A stretch of DNA of 6,950 bases from ZLKRG08 sp046048895 (GTDB lineage Bacteria; Actinomycetota; Actinomycetes; Nanopelagicales; Nanopelagicaceae): contig JBJOFF010000031.1 of assembly GCA_046048895.1 (NCBI GenBank), forward strand, positions 1-6,950, written 5' to 3'. How positions within the stretch are numbered: position 1 is the first letter of the stretch; every line of letters starts with the position of its first letter. Made by a program: the position numbers and the translations under genes. Of this stretch, positions 1 through 6,406 are shown in pieces. The notes under the pieces were generated by a model. That model had not been told where the DNA came from. It saw only the letters and a list, made by a program, of their open reading frames with translations, and made no database searches.

Positions 1-2
1 TC

Positions 3-1289
3 GCCATGTACTGCATAAACGCAATTAGGCACAGAATCTGCACTTTGAAACCACTTCAGGAGTTCTTCACTATCTGCATGTACAGAAAATTCTTCTATCT
101 GAACTATTTCTGCATTAACATCAACAAGCTTGCCAAACATTTTGATGCTCTTCGCGCCCGACAATAAATATTGCCCACGAGTGCCAGCTGCTTGATATCC
201 AACCATAAGCACAGAGTTGTTGGGATTTGGCAGCATATTTTCCAGATGATGAACTACACGTCCGCCAGTTGCCATACCGCTTGCCGAGATAATTATCGAA
301 GGCTGGCTAATATCATTTAATGCCTTGGAATCTTCCACACTTGTAGCTTCAGCCAAAGTGCCCGGATCAAATGGATCTTCGGGTAAATCAAAGAGCTCTG
401 GTCTAATTTCAGGTGATTTTACCGAGATCGCTTCACGATAATAGTTGAGCGCAGATAACGCCATCGGCGAATCTACGTAGATAGGTAACATCGGTATTTT
501 GCCGGTTTTGATTAATCTTTTGAGTGTCATCAATATGATTTCAGTTCGATCCACTGCAAAAGCCGGAATCAAAACCGACCCATGTCTTTTGATAGTTCGA
601 TTAATTGCATTTGCTAATGATTGATCACTAGTTGGGTGCGTTCTATTTCCATAGGTTGACTCGGTCACCAAAGCTGAAATAGGGCCAGATGCAATTAAAT
701 CTGGATTAGTAAGCACTTGGTGATTTCCTCGACCAATATCGCCCGTGAATACCACGCGCTTTCCATCAATATTTAAGTCAACAAAAGACGAACCTAAAAT
801 GTGGCCACTTCGATTAAATGTTGCAAAAGTATTAGCTGCAACATCAAACGGTGAATGAAATGGAACGGTATGAAACATAGAGATTGCTCGCTCGGCCTCT
901 TCTAAGTTATAGAGACCTTGCGGATCATTGTGTTTTGAATAGCCTTTTTTCTTTGCATATTTGGCATCTTCAGTCTGTAGTTTTGCCGAATCGCGTAAAA
1001 CTATTGCTGCTAATTTGGCTGTAAATGGTGTGCAGTAGATAGGTCCATCGAAACCTTCTCGAACTAACTTCGGTAAATAGCCACAGTGATCCAAGTGGGC
1101 GTGAGAGAGAATTACTGCATTGATACTGCGAGGATCCTCTGGAAAAGGTTCCCAATTCTTCAATCGCAGCTCTTTAAGCCCCTGATAAAGACCACAATCA
1201 ATCATGACTTTTGCAGATTGACCTTGGACAATAAAGCGACTTCCGGTCACAGTTCCGACCGCACCGAGGAATTTAATGGTCGGAGACAT
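3..1289 (-). CDS. beta-CASP metallo-beta-lactamase RNA nuclease (CPSF/TTHA0252-like), 3' end cut by window edge
   Basis: I translated the reverse strand from ATG at 1289-1287. It stays open for 429 codons and leaves the window at the left edge. The metallo-beta-lactamase core shows the zinc motif HAHLDH (H63, H65, D67, H68), H163 in SGHILGSS and D184 in TGDIGR. The beta-CASP insert follows with E210 in TESTYGN (motif A), DSPMA, GGRVVHHL (H347/H348, motif B) and FSVHAD (H404, motif C). The visible part ends in AVHG, the start of the family's terminal HGE motif, so only about 30 residues should be missing. This pattern matches the bacterial homologues of eukaryotic CPSF-73 (COG1236; Thermus TTHA0252), zinc-dependent cytoplasmic RNases acting in RNA decay or processing. 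It lacks RNase J-specific features. No Shine-Dalgarno is seen; a TACGAT box lies 11 nt upstream of the ATG, so translation is probably leaderless or nearly so. The family is certain; the RNA substrate is unknown. Confidence 0.93.
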   Translation of the reverse strand, partial: MSPTIKFLGAVGTVTGSRFIVQGQSAKVMIDCGLYQGLKELRLKNWEPFPEDPRSINAVILSHAHLDHCGYLPKLVREGFDGPIYCTPFTAKLAAIVLRDSAKLQTEDAKYAKKKGYSKHNDPQGLYNLEEAERAISMFHTVPFHSPFDVAANTFATFNRSGHILGSSFVDLNIDGKRVVFTGDIGRGNHQVLTNPDLIASGPISALVTESTYGNRTHPTSDQSLANAINRTIKRHGSVLIPAFAVDRTEIILMTLKRLIKTGKIPMLPIYVDSPMALSALNYYREAISVKSPEIRPELFDLPEDPFDPGTLAEATSVEDSKALNDISQPSIIISASGMATGGRVVHHLENMLPNPNNSVLMVGYQAAGTRGQYLLSGAKSIKMFGKLVDVNAEIVQIEEFSVHADSEELLKWFQSADSVPNCVYAVHG

Positions 1290-1299
1290 ATTTAAAGAC

Positions 1300-1306
1300 T
1301 ATCGTA
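1300..1306. promoter_or_regulatory. Shared symmetric -10 box for divergent nuclease and P-type ATPase genes
   Basis: The 23-bp gap between the two divergent starts contains TATCGTA. Read on plus, TATCGT (1300-1305) fits TANNNT and leaves 7 nt before the GTG at 1313, the distance expected for a leaderless transcript. Read on minus, TACGAT (1306-1301) also fits TANNNT and leaves 11 nt before the ATG at 1289, giving a leader of about 4-5 nt. No other room for promoters exists, so any -35 elements would lie inside the opposing coding regions. This is inferred from sequence alone. Confidence 0.5.
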
Positions 1307-1312
1307 AGGATT

Positions 1313-3112
1313 GTGAAAGACAAGGTGACGGCGCTGCTTTTGTATGCCTCTACAAGCTCATTGGCTGCCGGAATCATTTTTCAATATTTTTTCGAAATTT
1401 CACCAGATATTCCTTGGGCGATGGGTGGCCTAATTGGGCTAATACCATCTGTTAAATGGTTGATTGATGAGCTCAAAGACAGGCAGATGGGCTCTGATGT
1501 GCTGGCGATTTTTTCAATTGTTGGAGCGCTGGCAATCAAAGAGTTCTTCGCAGCTGCAGTAATTTCTTTCATGTTGGCATCGGGGCGCGCTTTAGAAAGT
1601 TGGGCCGAAGGTCGTGCTGAGTCCGCACTTAAATCACTAATCGATCGAATGCCAAAACTAGCCAATCGAATTTCTAATAGTGGCGAACTCGAAGTTGTGG
1701 CAGTAGAACAGATTATCTCTGGCGATAGATTGATAGTTAAATCTGGCGAAATTGTTCCGGTGGATGGCATAACCCAAGAAAGTTGCTACTTGGATCAATC
1801 TGCTTTAACTGGAGAGCCACTGCCAGTACTTTTAAATAAAATGGATTCAGTAATTAGTGGAACTTTGAATGCCGGAAATACATTTGAGATGGTGGCATCT
1901 GGAAATGTAAGTCAAAGTACTTACTCAGGCATAGTCACGATGGTCCGTAATTCAAAAGCAGAATCATCTCCAAATATTCGACTTGCAAATAAATGGGCAC
2001 TTAGGTTTGTTCCGCTCACTATTTTTATTGCAGTTGCGACGTGGTTATTAACGGGTGAAGTAAAACGCGCTGTAGCGGTCTTAGTTGTAGCTACACCTTG
2101 TCCATTAATTCTGGCGGTGCCAATTGCATTAGTGGCGGGTATGTCTCGAGCAACCAAGAGTGGTGCGGTAATTAAAGGCGGAGCAATATTAGAGAAATTA
2201 AGCAGAGCGCAGATTGTGCTGCTGGATAAAACCGGTACTGTTACACATGGTGGACCAGTAATTACTGAAATAGTAGCGCTACCCGGATTCTCTACCGAAT
2301 ACGTTCTGCAAATAGCTGCATCTTTAGATCAATACAGTCCTCATATAGTTGCTAAATCTTTAGTAGCTGAAGCTAAGCGCCGTGAAATTAACTTACTGAC
2401 TGCCACAAATATCGTTGAAGAGCATGGCAAAGAGGTTGTTGGATTAGTGGCCGGTAAACGCGTACGGGTTGGGGCAGTCCCCGACGAATTGCCTGGCTGG
2501 GCGAAACTAAAGCAACCGCTTTTGGTAGCGCTTCATGTTGAAGAAGAATTAATTGCGTTATTTGGCTTAGAAGATCCGATTCGAACCGAATCGCGCCGGA
2601 CCATTGAAGAACTTCATAAATTAGGAGTCACCGAAATAGTAATGGTCACCGGTGATAAAGAGGAGACCGCAAATTCCGTTGCAAACGAACTTGGCATTAA
2701 TCGCGTTATTGCCAACTCTAAACCTGAAACTAAATTAAATGTCGTGCATGAATATCGCAATAAAATTACCGGAACGGTAATAGTCGTGGGCGACGGTATA
2801 AATGATGCTCCCGCATTGGCCGCTTCAGATGTGGGCATCGCCATGGGAGCCAGAGGCGCTAGTGCGGCCAGCGAAGCAGCGGATGTAGTAATTATTGAAG
2901 ATTCAATAGATCGAGTCACTAGCGCAATTGCATTAGCAAAAATCTCTCATCGTAAAGCCCTACAAGCATCTATTGGCGGGATGGGTTTGGCTCTAATTGC
3001 AATGTTTGCAGCCGCGTTTAATTACTTAACGCCAAGTCAAGGTGCAATTGTGCAAGAGATAATAGATTTGCTAGCAATCATGTGGGCGCTAACTACGCTA
3101 AAAGCTAACTAG
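1313..3112 (+). CDS. P1B-type metal-transporting ATPase, TPCP/QEIID (P1B-5, Nia-like) subtype
   Basis: This 599-residue membrane pump uses ATP to move a transition metal, most likely outward. Order of parts: hydrophobic segments near residues 5-27, 33-54 and a pair at 61-94; actuator loop TGEP (166-169); two segments at 227-275 carrying the metal site TPCP (261-264, C263); phosphorylation motif DKTG (D305); TGDK (446-449); hinge GDGINDAP (493-500); and two final segments with QEIID (581-585). TPC plus QExxD marks subclass P1B-5; the studied member, Sinorhizobium Nia, exports Ni2+/Fe2+. The substrate here is inferred. There is no N-terminal HMA/Cys-rich domain and no C-terminal hemerythrin domain. 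The usual HP dipeptide of the nucleotide domain appears as SPHIVA (H344-I345). GTG at 1313 was chosen because it sits 7 nt behind a -10-like TATCGT; AAGGA at 1306-1310 is too close for a normal Shine-Dalgarno. A second in-frame GTG at 1325 is possible. The stop overlaps the convergent permease by 8 bp. Confidence 0.93.
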   Translation: MKDKVTALLLYASTSSLAAGIIFQYFFEISPDIPWAMGGLIGLIPSVKWLIDELKDRQMGSDVLAIFSIVGALAIKEFFAAAVISFMLASGRALESWAEGRAESALKSLIDRMPKLANRISNSGELEVVAVEQIISGDRLIVKSGEIVPVDGITQESCYLDQSALTGEPLPVLLNKMDSVISGTLNAGNTFEMVASGNVSQSTYSGIVTMVRNSKAESSPNIRLANKWALRFVPLTIFIAVATWLLTGEVKRAVAVLVVATPCPLILAVPIALVAGMSRATKSGAVIKGGAILEKLSRAQIVLLDKTGTVTHGGPVITEIVALPGFSTEYVLQIAASLDQYSPHIVAKSLVAEAKRREINLLTATNIVEEHGKEVVGLVAGKRVRVGAVPDELPGWAKLKQPLLVALHVEEELIALFGLEDPIRTESRRTIEELHKLGVTEIVMVTGDKEETANSVANELGINRVIANSKPETKLNVVHEYRNKITGTVIVVGDGINDAPALAASDVGIAMGARGASAASEAADVVIIEDSIDRVTSAIALAKISHRKALQASIGGMGLALIAMFAAAFNYLTPSQGAIVQEIIDLLAIMWALTTLKAN

Positions 3113-3905
3113 AGTGAATATCTCTGCGATTAATTATCCAAGAAGCAGAGATTACTGCAATCGCTGAGAGTGATAAGAATTTCAAATTTGTTGACCAATT
3201 GAATCCAACCATTAATTGATTTGCGTCAATTAACCATTGGAAGGGATTGATTGGTTTAATGAAATCAAACTTTGTGACGATTGAGGTGATTGTGTAAAAA
3301 ACATAAAAGAGAATTGCAATGCCAGCTCCAATCCCAAGTGAGGCTCCGCGCTTGCCAGAAACAGCGCCAAAAAGCGCACCAAAAGAGGCAAAGAGCATGC
3401 CAATCAGGAAGCATCCTAAAGATCCTGCCGCTAAATTGCTTGCATTTAATTGCATATCTACAAATTTCGCGCCAATAAAGAGATTTATAAAATTAATAAT
3501 TGCTAAAAGGGCTAGTGCGCTGGTCATAGCTAAGAGTCTTGACCATAAAATTTTTGATCGAGTTATAGGTAACGTGAACAACAGATCAGCTGTGCCACGT
3601 TCTTCATCTTCAGCGGTTGCGCTAGCTCCCCATGCCAGACCCACACCAATCATCACCATCGGAATAATTAGGCTAAATAATTCGGTGTTAAGAAATCCAG
3701 GTCCAGTGAAGTAATCCTCCATTCGAAACATCTTTTTAAAGAAGTCAGGGAAAGACTCTAGAAACGTCTTCATAGAATCGCCAGATTTCGCCATAGTTGG
3801 ATATACCGAAAGCTCAATTGAGTTCATCACTATTAAAACTGCTGCCCAGGAAAGAAATGATTTCCAATGTGAGCGCCAGGTTTGAATGAATAGTTTTATG
3901 TTCAT
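3105..3905 (-). CDS. ABC-2 type transporter permease
   Basis: This 266-residue integral membrane protein is the transmembrane half of an ABC-2 exporter. It has about six hydrophobic segments, near residues 16-32, 74-93, 118-145, 155-180, 190-210 and 242-258. After the second segment comes a polar stretch, AEDEERGTADLLFTLPITR (98-116), which is the typical ABC-2 cytosolic coupling region (EERGT then LP-x-TR). The ATG at 3905-3903 overlaps the TGA of the upstream ATPase as ATGA, so translation is probably coupled and no separate Shine-Dalgarno is needed. A long loop between the first two segments (about 33-73) is rich in Phe, Met and charged residues and probably faces outward. The stop codon lies inside the end of the convergent P-type ATPase (8-bp overlap). 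The substrate cannot be read from the sequence; relatives export drugs, peptides or lipids, or serve self-resistance. Confidence 0.9.
   Translation of the reverse strand: MNIKLFIQTWRSHWKSFLSWAAVLIVMNSIELSVYPTMAKSGDSMKTFLESFPDFFKKMFRMEDYFTGPGFLNTELFSLIIPMVMIGVGLAWGASATAEDEERGTADLLFTLPITRSKILWSRLLAMTSALALLAIINFINLFIGAKFVDMQLNASNLAAGSLGCFLIGMLFASFGALFGAVSGKRGASLGIGAGIAILFYVFYTITSIVTKFDFIKPINPFQWLIDANQLMVGFNWSTNLKFLSLSAIAVISASWIINRRDIHSS
3120..3152. repeat. Perfect 8-bp inverted repeat at the convergent ATPase/permease junction
   Basis: ATCTCTGC (3120-3127) and GCAGAGAT (3145-3152) are exact reverse complements separated by 17 nt. The repeat starts 8 bp after the P-type ATPase stop and lies inside the last codons of the convergent permease. 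It could form an RNA hairpin at the 3' end of the ATPase transcript. No T-run follows on the plus strand, so it is not a classical intrinsic terminator. It may be a 3' stabiliser, a Rho-type site, or chance. Confidence 0.4.
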
Positions 3906-4786
3906 TTGCGGCCTACTTCAGCTAGGAAAATATCTTCAAGGCTAGTTTCGTGAGTCTGCACGCTTTCCACGCCTAGTTCGACTGCCACTTTAAGTAGTTC
4001 GTGTTCGGAGCCAACTACCGAACAGGTAATTCTTTTACCGTGGACATCAACATCATTAACTGAGCTCAGACTCTTAAAGCGATCGATTGATACCGGAGCG
4101 CTAAAGTGCAGATCAATCTTGCGAATTGTTCTAGAGCGAAGCGTTGCAATATCTTCAAAAACTACTAACTTGCCACGATTGATAATTGCTATGCGATCTG
4201 CCAAATGCTCAACTTCGCTCATTACGTGAGAGGAGAGCAACACCGCAGCACCTCTAGATTTAGCTTCATCGAGAATTTTCTCAAATTCCAGTTGTACTAA
4301 AGGATCTAGCCCGCTGGTAGGTTCATCAAGAAAGAGAATATGCGGCTGATGCATAAATGCTTGAATAACCGCGACTTTCTGGCGGTTTCCCTTAGAGAGT
4401 TCACCAATTCTCTTATTTAAATCCAAGTTAAGTTGATTTGCGTATCTCTCTATATGTTCATCGCAATTGACGCCTCGGATATTTGCAAATAGTTGCAAAA
4501 AATCTCGGGCATGGTATTTGTTGTAATAAGTTGGTGCGCCAGGTAGATACCCAACATTTCTTCGGATCTCAGGGTTGCGAGTCAAAGCATTCTGACCCAA
4601 AAAAGTGGCGCTGCCACGGGTAGCGTTAATTAATCCCAGCAAGGTTCTAATCGTGGTGGATTTTCCGGCCCCATTCGGTCCTAGAAATCCAACGACTTCA
4701 CCAGCTTTAATATCGAGGTTTAAATCTTCGATACCGATTTCACTGCCGTAGAACTTTGTCAGACCGCGAATTTCTACAACGTTCAT
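3902..4786 (-). CDS. ABC transporter ATP-binding protein (ABC-2 exporter, DUF4162-type C-terminus)
   Basis: This 294-residue cytosolic ATPase energises the downstream permease. Walker A is GPNGAGKST (36-44), the signature is LSKGNRQ (130-136), Walker B is LFLDEPTSGLDP (151-162, with D154 and E155), and the switch histidine is H187 in SSHVMSE. Residues from about 221 onward form the small C-terminal domain typical of drug-export ABC ATPases and end with ETSLEDIFLAEVG. At the Q-loop position the sequence reads GYLPG (79-83), with no Gln directly after YLP; this is also seen in some actinobacterial relatives. The ATG at 4786-4784 follows TACCCT by 6 nt, suggesting a leaderless start. The gene is first in a two-gene operon with the permease (ATGA overlap) and diverges from the acetyltransferase across 17 bp. 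The transported substrate is unknown. Confidence 0.95.
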   Translation of the reverse strand: MNVVEIRGLTKFYGSEIGIEDLNLDIKAGEVVGFLGPNGAGKSTTIRTLLGLINATRGSATFLGQNALTRNPEIRRNVGYLPGAPTYYNKYHARDFLQLFANIRGVNCDEHIERYANQLNLDLNKRIGELSKGNRQKVAVIQAFMHQPHILFLDEPTSGLDPLVQLEFEKILDEAKSRGAAVLLSSHVMSEVEHLADRIAIINRGKLVVFEDIATLRSRTIRKIDLHFSAPVSIDRFKSLSSVNDVDVHGKRITCSVVGSEHELLKVAVELGVESVQTHETSLEDIFLAEVGRK

Positions 4787-4791
4787 GTATT

Positions 4792-4796
4792 AAGGG
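4792..4796 (+). promoter_or_regulatory. Shine-Dalgarno deciding the acetyltransferase start
   Basis: AAGGG lies 7 nt upstream of ATG 4804, a normal ribosome-binding distance. It favours this ATG over the TTG at 4756, which would add 16 residues that overlap the divergent ABC gene and do not resemble the N-terminus of the family. The site also overlaps the minus-strand TACCCT box, so the same bases may serve both genes. Confidence 0.55.
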
Positions 4797-4798
4797 TA
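4793..4798 (-). promoter_or_regulatory. Candidate -10 box of the ABC exporter operon
   Basis: On the minus strand 4798-4793 reads TACCCT (TANNNT) and is followed by 6 nt and then the ATG at 4786. That spacing places the transcription start at or next to the start codon, as in leaderless actinobacterial messages. No Shine-Dalgarno is present between them. Any -35 element would fall within the first codons of the divergent acetyltransferase. Confidence 0.45.
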
Positions 4799-4803
4799 GC
4801 CTT

Positions 4804-5295
4804 ATGCACGTGATTCGTGAAGCGCAGATAGGCGATGTACCTGCAATCCATAATTTGATTGTGGAATTGGCAATATATGAACGTGAACCTGATGCTGTGA
4901 TTGCCAGCGTAAAAGATATAGAAAACAATTTATTTGGAGATGATGCTGTTGCATATTGTCATGTTGCAGAAGTCGAAGGCGAGATTGTCGGAATTGCAAT
5001 CTGGTTTTTGAACTATTCAACTTGGCTTGGCAAAGCAGGACTCTATTTAGAAGATTTATTCGTCCGACCAGAATTTAGAGGTCGCGGACTTGGCCTGGAT
5101 TTAATGAAAACTTTGGCGAGGCTTTGTGTGGAGCGCGGATATGAGCGATTCCAATGGTGGGTTTTGGATTGGAATCAGCCATCAATAGATTTCTATAAAT
5201 CTATTGGCGCTGAGGCGATGGATGAATGGACTGTCTATCGATTATCTGGCAACTCGCTTAAAAGTTTTGCAGCTTCATCAACTTCTGATTTTTGA
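4804..5295 (+). CDS. GNAT N-acetyltransferase, spermidine/spermine (diamine) acetyltransferase-like
   Basis: This 163-residue cytosolic acetyl-CoA-dependent acetyltransferase resembles the SSAT/SAT2 branch of GNAT. The acetyl-CoA pyrophosphate loop is RGRGLG (92-97, R-x-x-G-x-G). Just before it, YLEDLFV (81-87) matches the YLEDFFV block of human SSAT, whose Glu/Asp pair contacts polyamine; here the pair is E83-D84. DWNQPSIDFY (122-131) matches the SSAT block holding the catalytic tyrosine, making Y131 the likely general acid. SSAT-like N-terminal features are also present (ELAIYE, 21-26). By homology, substrates could be polyamines, diamines or thialysine-like amines; substrate is not proven. 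The ATG at 4804 follows AAGGG by 7 nt. The last 14 or so residues, after YRLSG, extend beyond the usual end of the fold and are encoded where the gene overlaps the convergent deacetylase-family gene by 61 bp. It diverges from the ABC operon over 17 bp. Confidence 0.88.
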   Translation: MHVIREAQIGDVPAIHNLIVELAIYEREPDAVIASVKDIENNLFGDDAVAYCHVAEVEGEIVGIAIWFLNYSTWLGKAGLYLEDLFVRPEFRGRGLGLDLMKTLARLCVERGYERFQWWVLDWNQPSIDFYKSIGAEAMDEWTVYRLSGNSLKSFAASSTSDF

Positions 5296-6356
5296 TGCTC
5301 AAAAAGAGCTTGTCCTGGATAATCTTCAGTGTGATCAAATGGATCAGATAATTTTGTAATACCTGAAAGTTGTTGGAGTACAAAAAGACCACAGAACGGT
5401 GAGTAGACAGCGTTGTATCCACCTTCATGTGCAATTATCAATTTATTATTGCTAGAAGCGTTCATAAGAATTTCAGTCAACTTTGCATAACCGCTTGCGG
5501 TTAACATCATCCGACCTAATGGGTCATAAACACAGGAATCAAAACCTGATGCCACCGCAATCAAATCTGGATTAAATTTCTTAATCGCTGGAGCAACAAC
5601 TTGTTCGAATGCGTAGATGTATCCACCATTTCCAGTTCCAGCCGGCAATGGAATGTTGATGTTTGTATTTAAGCCAGCGCCAACTCCGCGCTCATCTCGC
5701 ATTCCAGAATTTCTTGGATATAGACGATCTTGATGTAGTGAAATTGTCAGCACGTTTGGATCCTCATAAAAGACATCTTGGGTTCCATTACCGTGGTGAA
5801 CATCCCAGTCAACGGTTGCAATCCTGATTCCTGGGTTGTCGCGCTTGATCACAGATAGGGCAATTCCTAAATTAGAAAATAAGCAGTAACCCATTCCACC
5901 AGATCGAATGGCGTGATGTCCGGGTGGTCGCACGAGCGCATATCCATTATCAACTTCACCTGAAATTACCGACTGTGCTAACGAAGTTACCGCACCAACT
6001 GCCATAGTGCCAATTTCGTAGCCACCTTTAGCAAGCGGTGTTTCTCCATCGCCTGCATCTCCTCCTAGACGCTGTTCGCTAACTTTCTTTAAATTAGTTA
6101 AATAACTCTGAGGATGAACCAGCAGCAATTCTTCTTCGGTTGCATGCCTTGCGGGAATTCTCTTCAAATGATCAATCAAGCCAGAAACCACAATAAGTTC
6201 ATGAATGCGTTTTTTCGTCTCCGCATTCTCATAATTAAGGAATGGCTGCAATCCCTTTGCTGGATCACTAGGAAAAAAACCCGCATTAGTTCCTGTGTCA
6301 TGCCAGCCAAAAAGCTCGTGGTAAACGTATCCAGTACGACTCTGCTTATTACTCAT
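5235..6356 (-). CDS. Class II histone deacetylase-family Zn amidohydrolase
   Basis: This 373-residue protein has the arginase/deacetylase fold and probably removes acetyl or acyl groups from an amine; bacterial members act on acetylpolyamines, acetyl-lysine or unknown amides. Visible active-site elements are the RPPGHH pair (H147/H148), DWDVHHGNG with D183 in the charge relay and zinc ligands D185 and H187, the third ligand D273 in SGFD, and EGGY with Y314 as the transition-state tyrosine. All catalytic residues are intact and the length is normal. The opening segment (TGYVYHELFGWHDTG) and DPLGRMMLT loop are those of bacterial class II members. The residue matching the HDAC10 gatekeeper Glu is L280, as in HDAC6, which weakens a polyamine-specific reading. 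ATG 6356 follows GAGGAG by 8 nt, a good Shine-Dalgarno. Its final 20 codons overlap the convergent acetyltransferase, and it diverges from the homocysteine methyltransferase. The true substrate is unresolved. Confidence 0.92.
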   Translation of the reverse strand: MSNKQSRTGYVYHELFGWHDTGTNAGFFPSDPAKGLQPFLNYENAETKKRIHELIVVSGLIDHLKRIPARHATEEELLLVHPQSYLTNLKKVSEQRLGGDAGDGETPLAKGGYEIGTMAVGAVTSLAQSVISGEVDNGYALVRPPGHHAIRSGGMGYCLFSNLGIALSVIKRDNPGIRIATVDWDVHHGNGTQDVFYEDPNVLTISLHQDRLYPRNSGMRDERGVGAGLNTNINIPLPAGTGNGGYIYAFEQVVAPAIKKFNPDLIAVASGFDSCVYDPLGRMMLTASGYAKLTEILMNASSNNKLIIAHEGGYNAVYSPFCGLFVLQQLSGITKLSDPFDHTEDYPGQALFEHQKSEVDEAAKLLSELPDNR

Positions 6357-6364
6357 CTATTGGT

Positions 6365-6370
6365 CTCCTC
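6365..6370 (-). promoter_or_regulatory. Shine-Dalgarno of the deacetylase-family gene
   Basis: On the minus strand this reads GAGGAG, 8 nt before the ATG at 6356. It is the strongest ribosome-binding site in the window and supports that start codon. Confidence 0.7.
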
Positions 6371-6376
6371 AATGCA

Positions 6377-6382
6377 AGATTA
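6377..6382 (-). promoter_or_regulatory. Candidate -10 box of the deacetylase-family gene
   Basis: On the minus strand 6382-6377 reads TAATCT (TANNNT). Transcription starting about 7 nt downstream would begin near 6370, giving a leader of about 14 nt that just includes the GAGGAG site. No convincing -35 element is visible, so this is a weak call. Confidence 0.35.
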
Positions 6383-6383
6383 G

Positions 6384-6389
6384 TAGACT
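6384..6389 (+). promoter_or_regulatory. Candidate -10 box of the homocysteine methyltransferase gene
   Basis: TAGACT fits TANNNT and sits one base away from the opposing TAATCT box of the divergent gene. A start near 6396 would give a leader of about 16 nt containing the AGGAG site. The -35 region (around 6361-6366, TGGTCT) matches consensus poorly. Confidence 0.35.
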
Positions 6390-6400
6390 TCGAGCCTCGA
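6390..6400. promoter_or_regulatory. 11-bp palindrome in the divergent deacetylase/methyltransferase promoter region
   Basis: TCGAG-C-CTCGA is a perfect inverted repeat with 5-bp arms and one central base. It lies directly after the plus-strand TAGACT box and covers the expected transcription start of the methyltransferase gene, a position where a dimeric repressor could act. It is short enough to be chance, and no regulator gene is nearby in the window. Confidence 0.3.
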
Positions 6401-6401
6401 T

Positions 6402-6406
6402 AGGAG
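6402..6406 (+). promoter_or_regulatory. Shine-Dalgarno of the homocysteine methyltransferase gene
   Basis: AGGAG lies 5 nt upstream of the ATG at 6412 and supports that start. The gap to the divergent gene is only 55 bp, which leaves no room for a SAM or cobalamin riboswitch. Confidence 0.6.

Noticed and set aside
970..1295. Short open frames on both strands within the left end of the nuclease gene
   Set aside because: They lie inside the clearly conserved HAHLDH region of the minus-strand nuclease in the wrong frame, and their translations look like shadow sequence without any recognisable domain.
1381..2919. Minus-strand open frames of 78-129 codons inside the P-type ATPase
   Set aside because: They are antisense to conserved ATPase motifs, rich in Ser/Thr/Ala/Ile as expected for complement shadows, and have no ribosome-binding site or family resemblance.
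3290..3714. Plus-strand open frames inside the ABC permease
   Set aside because: They are antisense to membrane segments; the Lys/Gln/Pro-rich translations are complement shadows of a hydrophobic gene.
4756..4803. Extended acetyltransferase start at TTG 4756
   Set aside because: It would overlap the divergent ABC gene and add residues not typical of the family; ATG 4804 has AAGGG at 7 nt and the usual SSAT-like N-terminus.
5297..5309. Small hairpin GCTC-AAAAA-GAGC after the acetyltransferase stop, as a terminator
   Set aside because: The stem is only 4 bp and no T-run follows on either strand at the right place.
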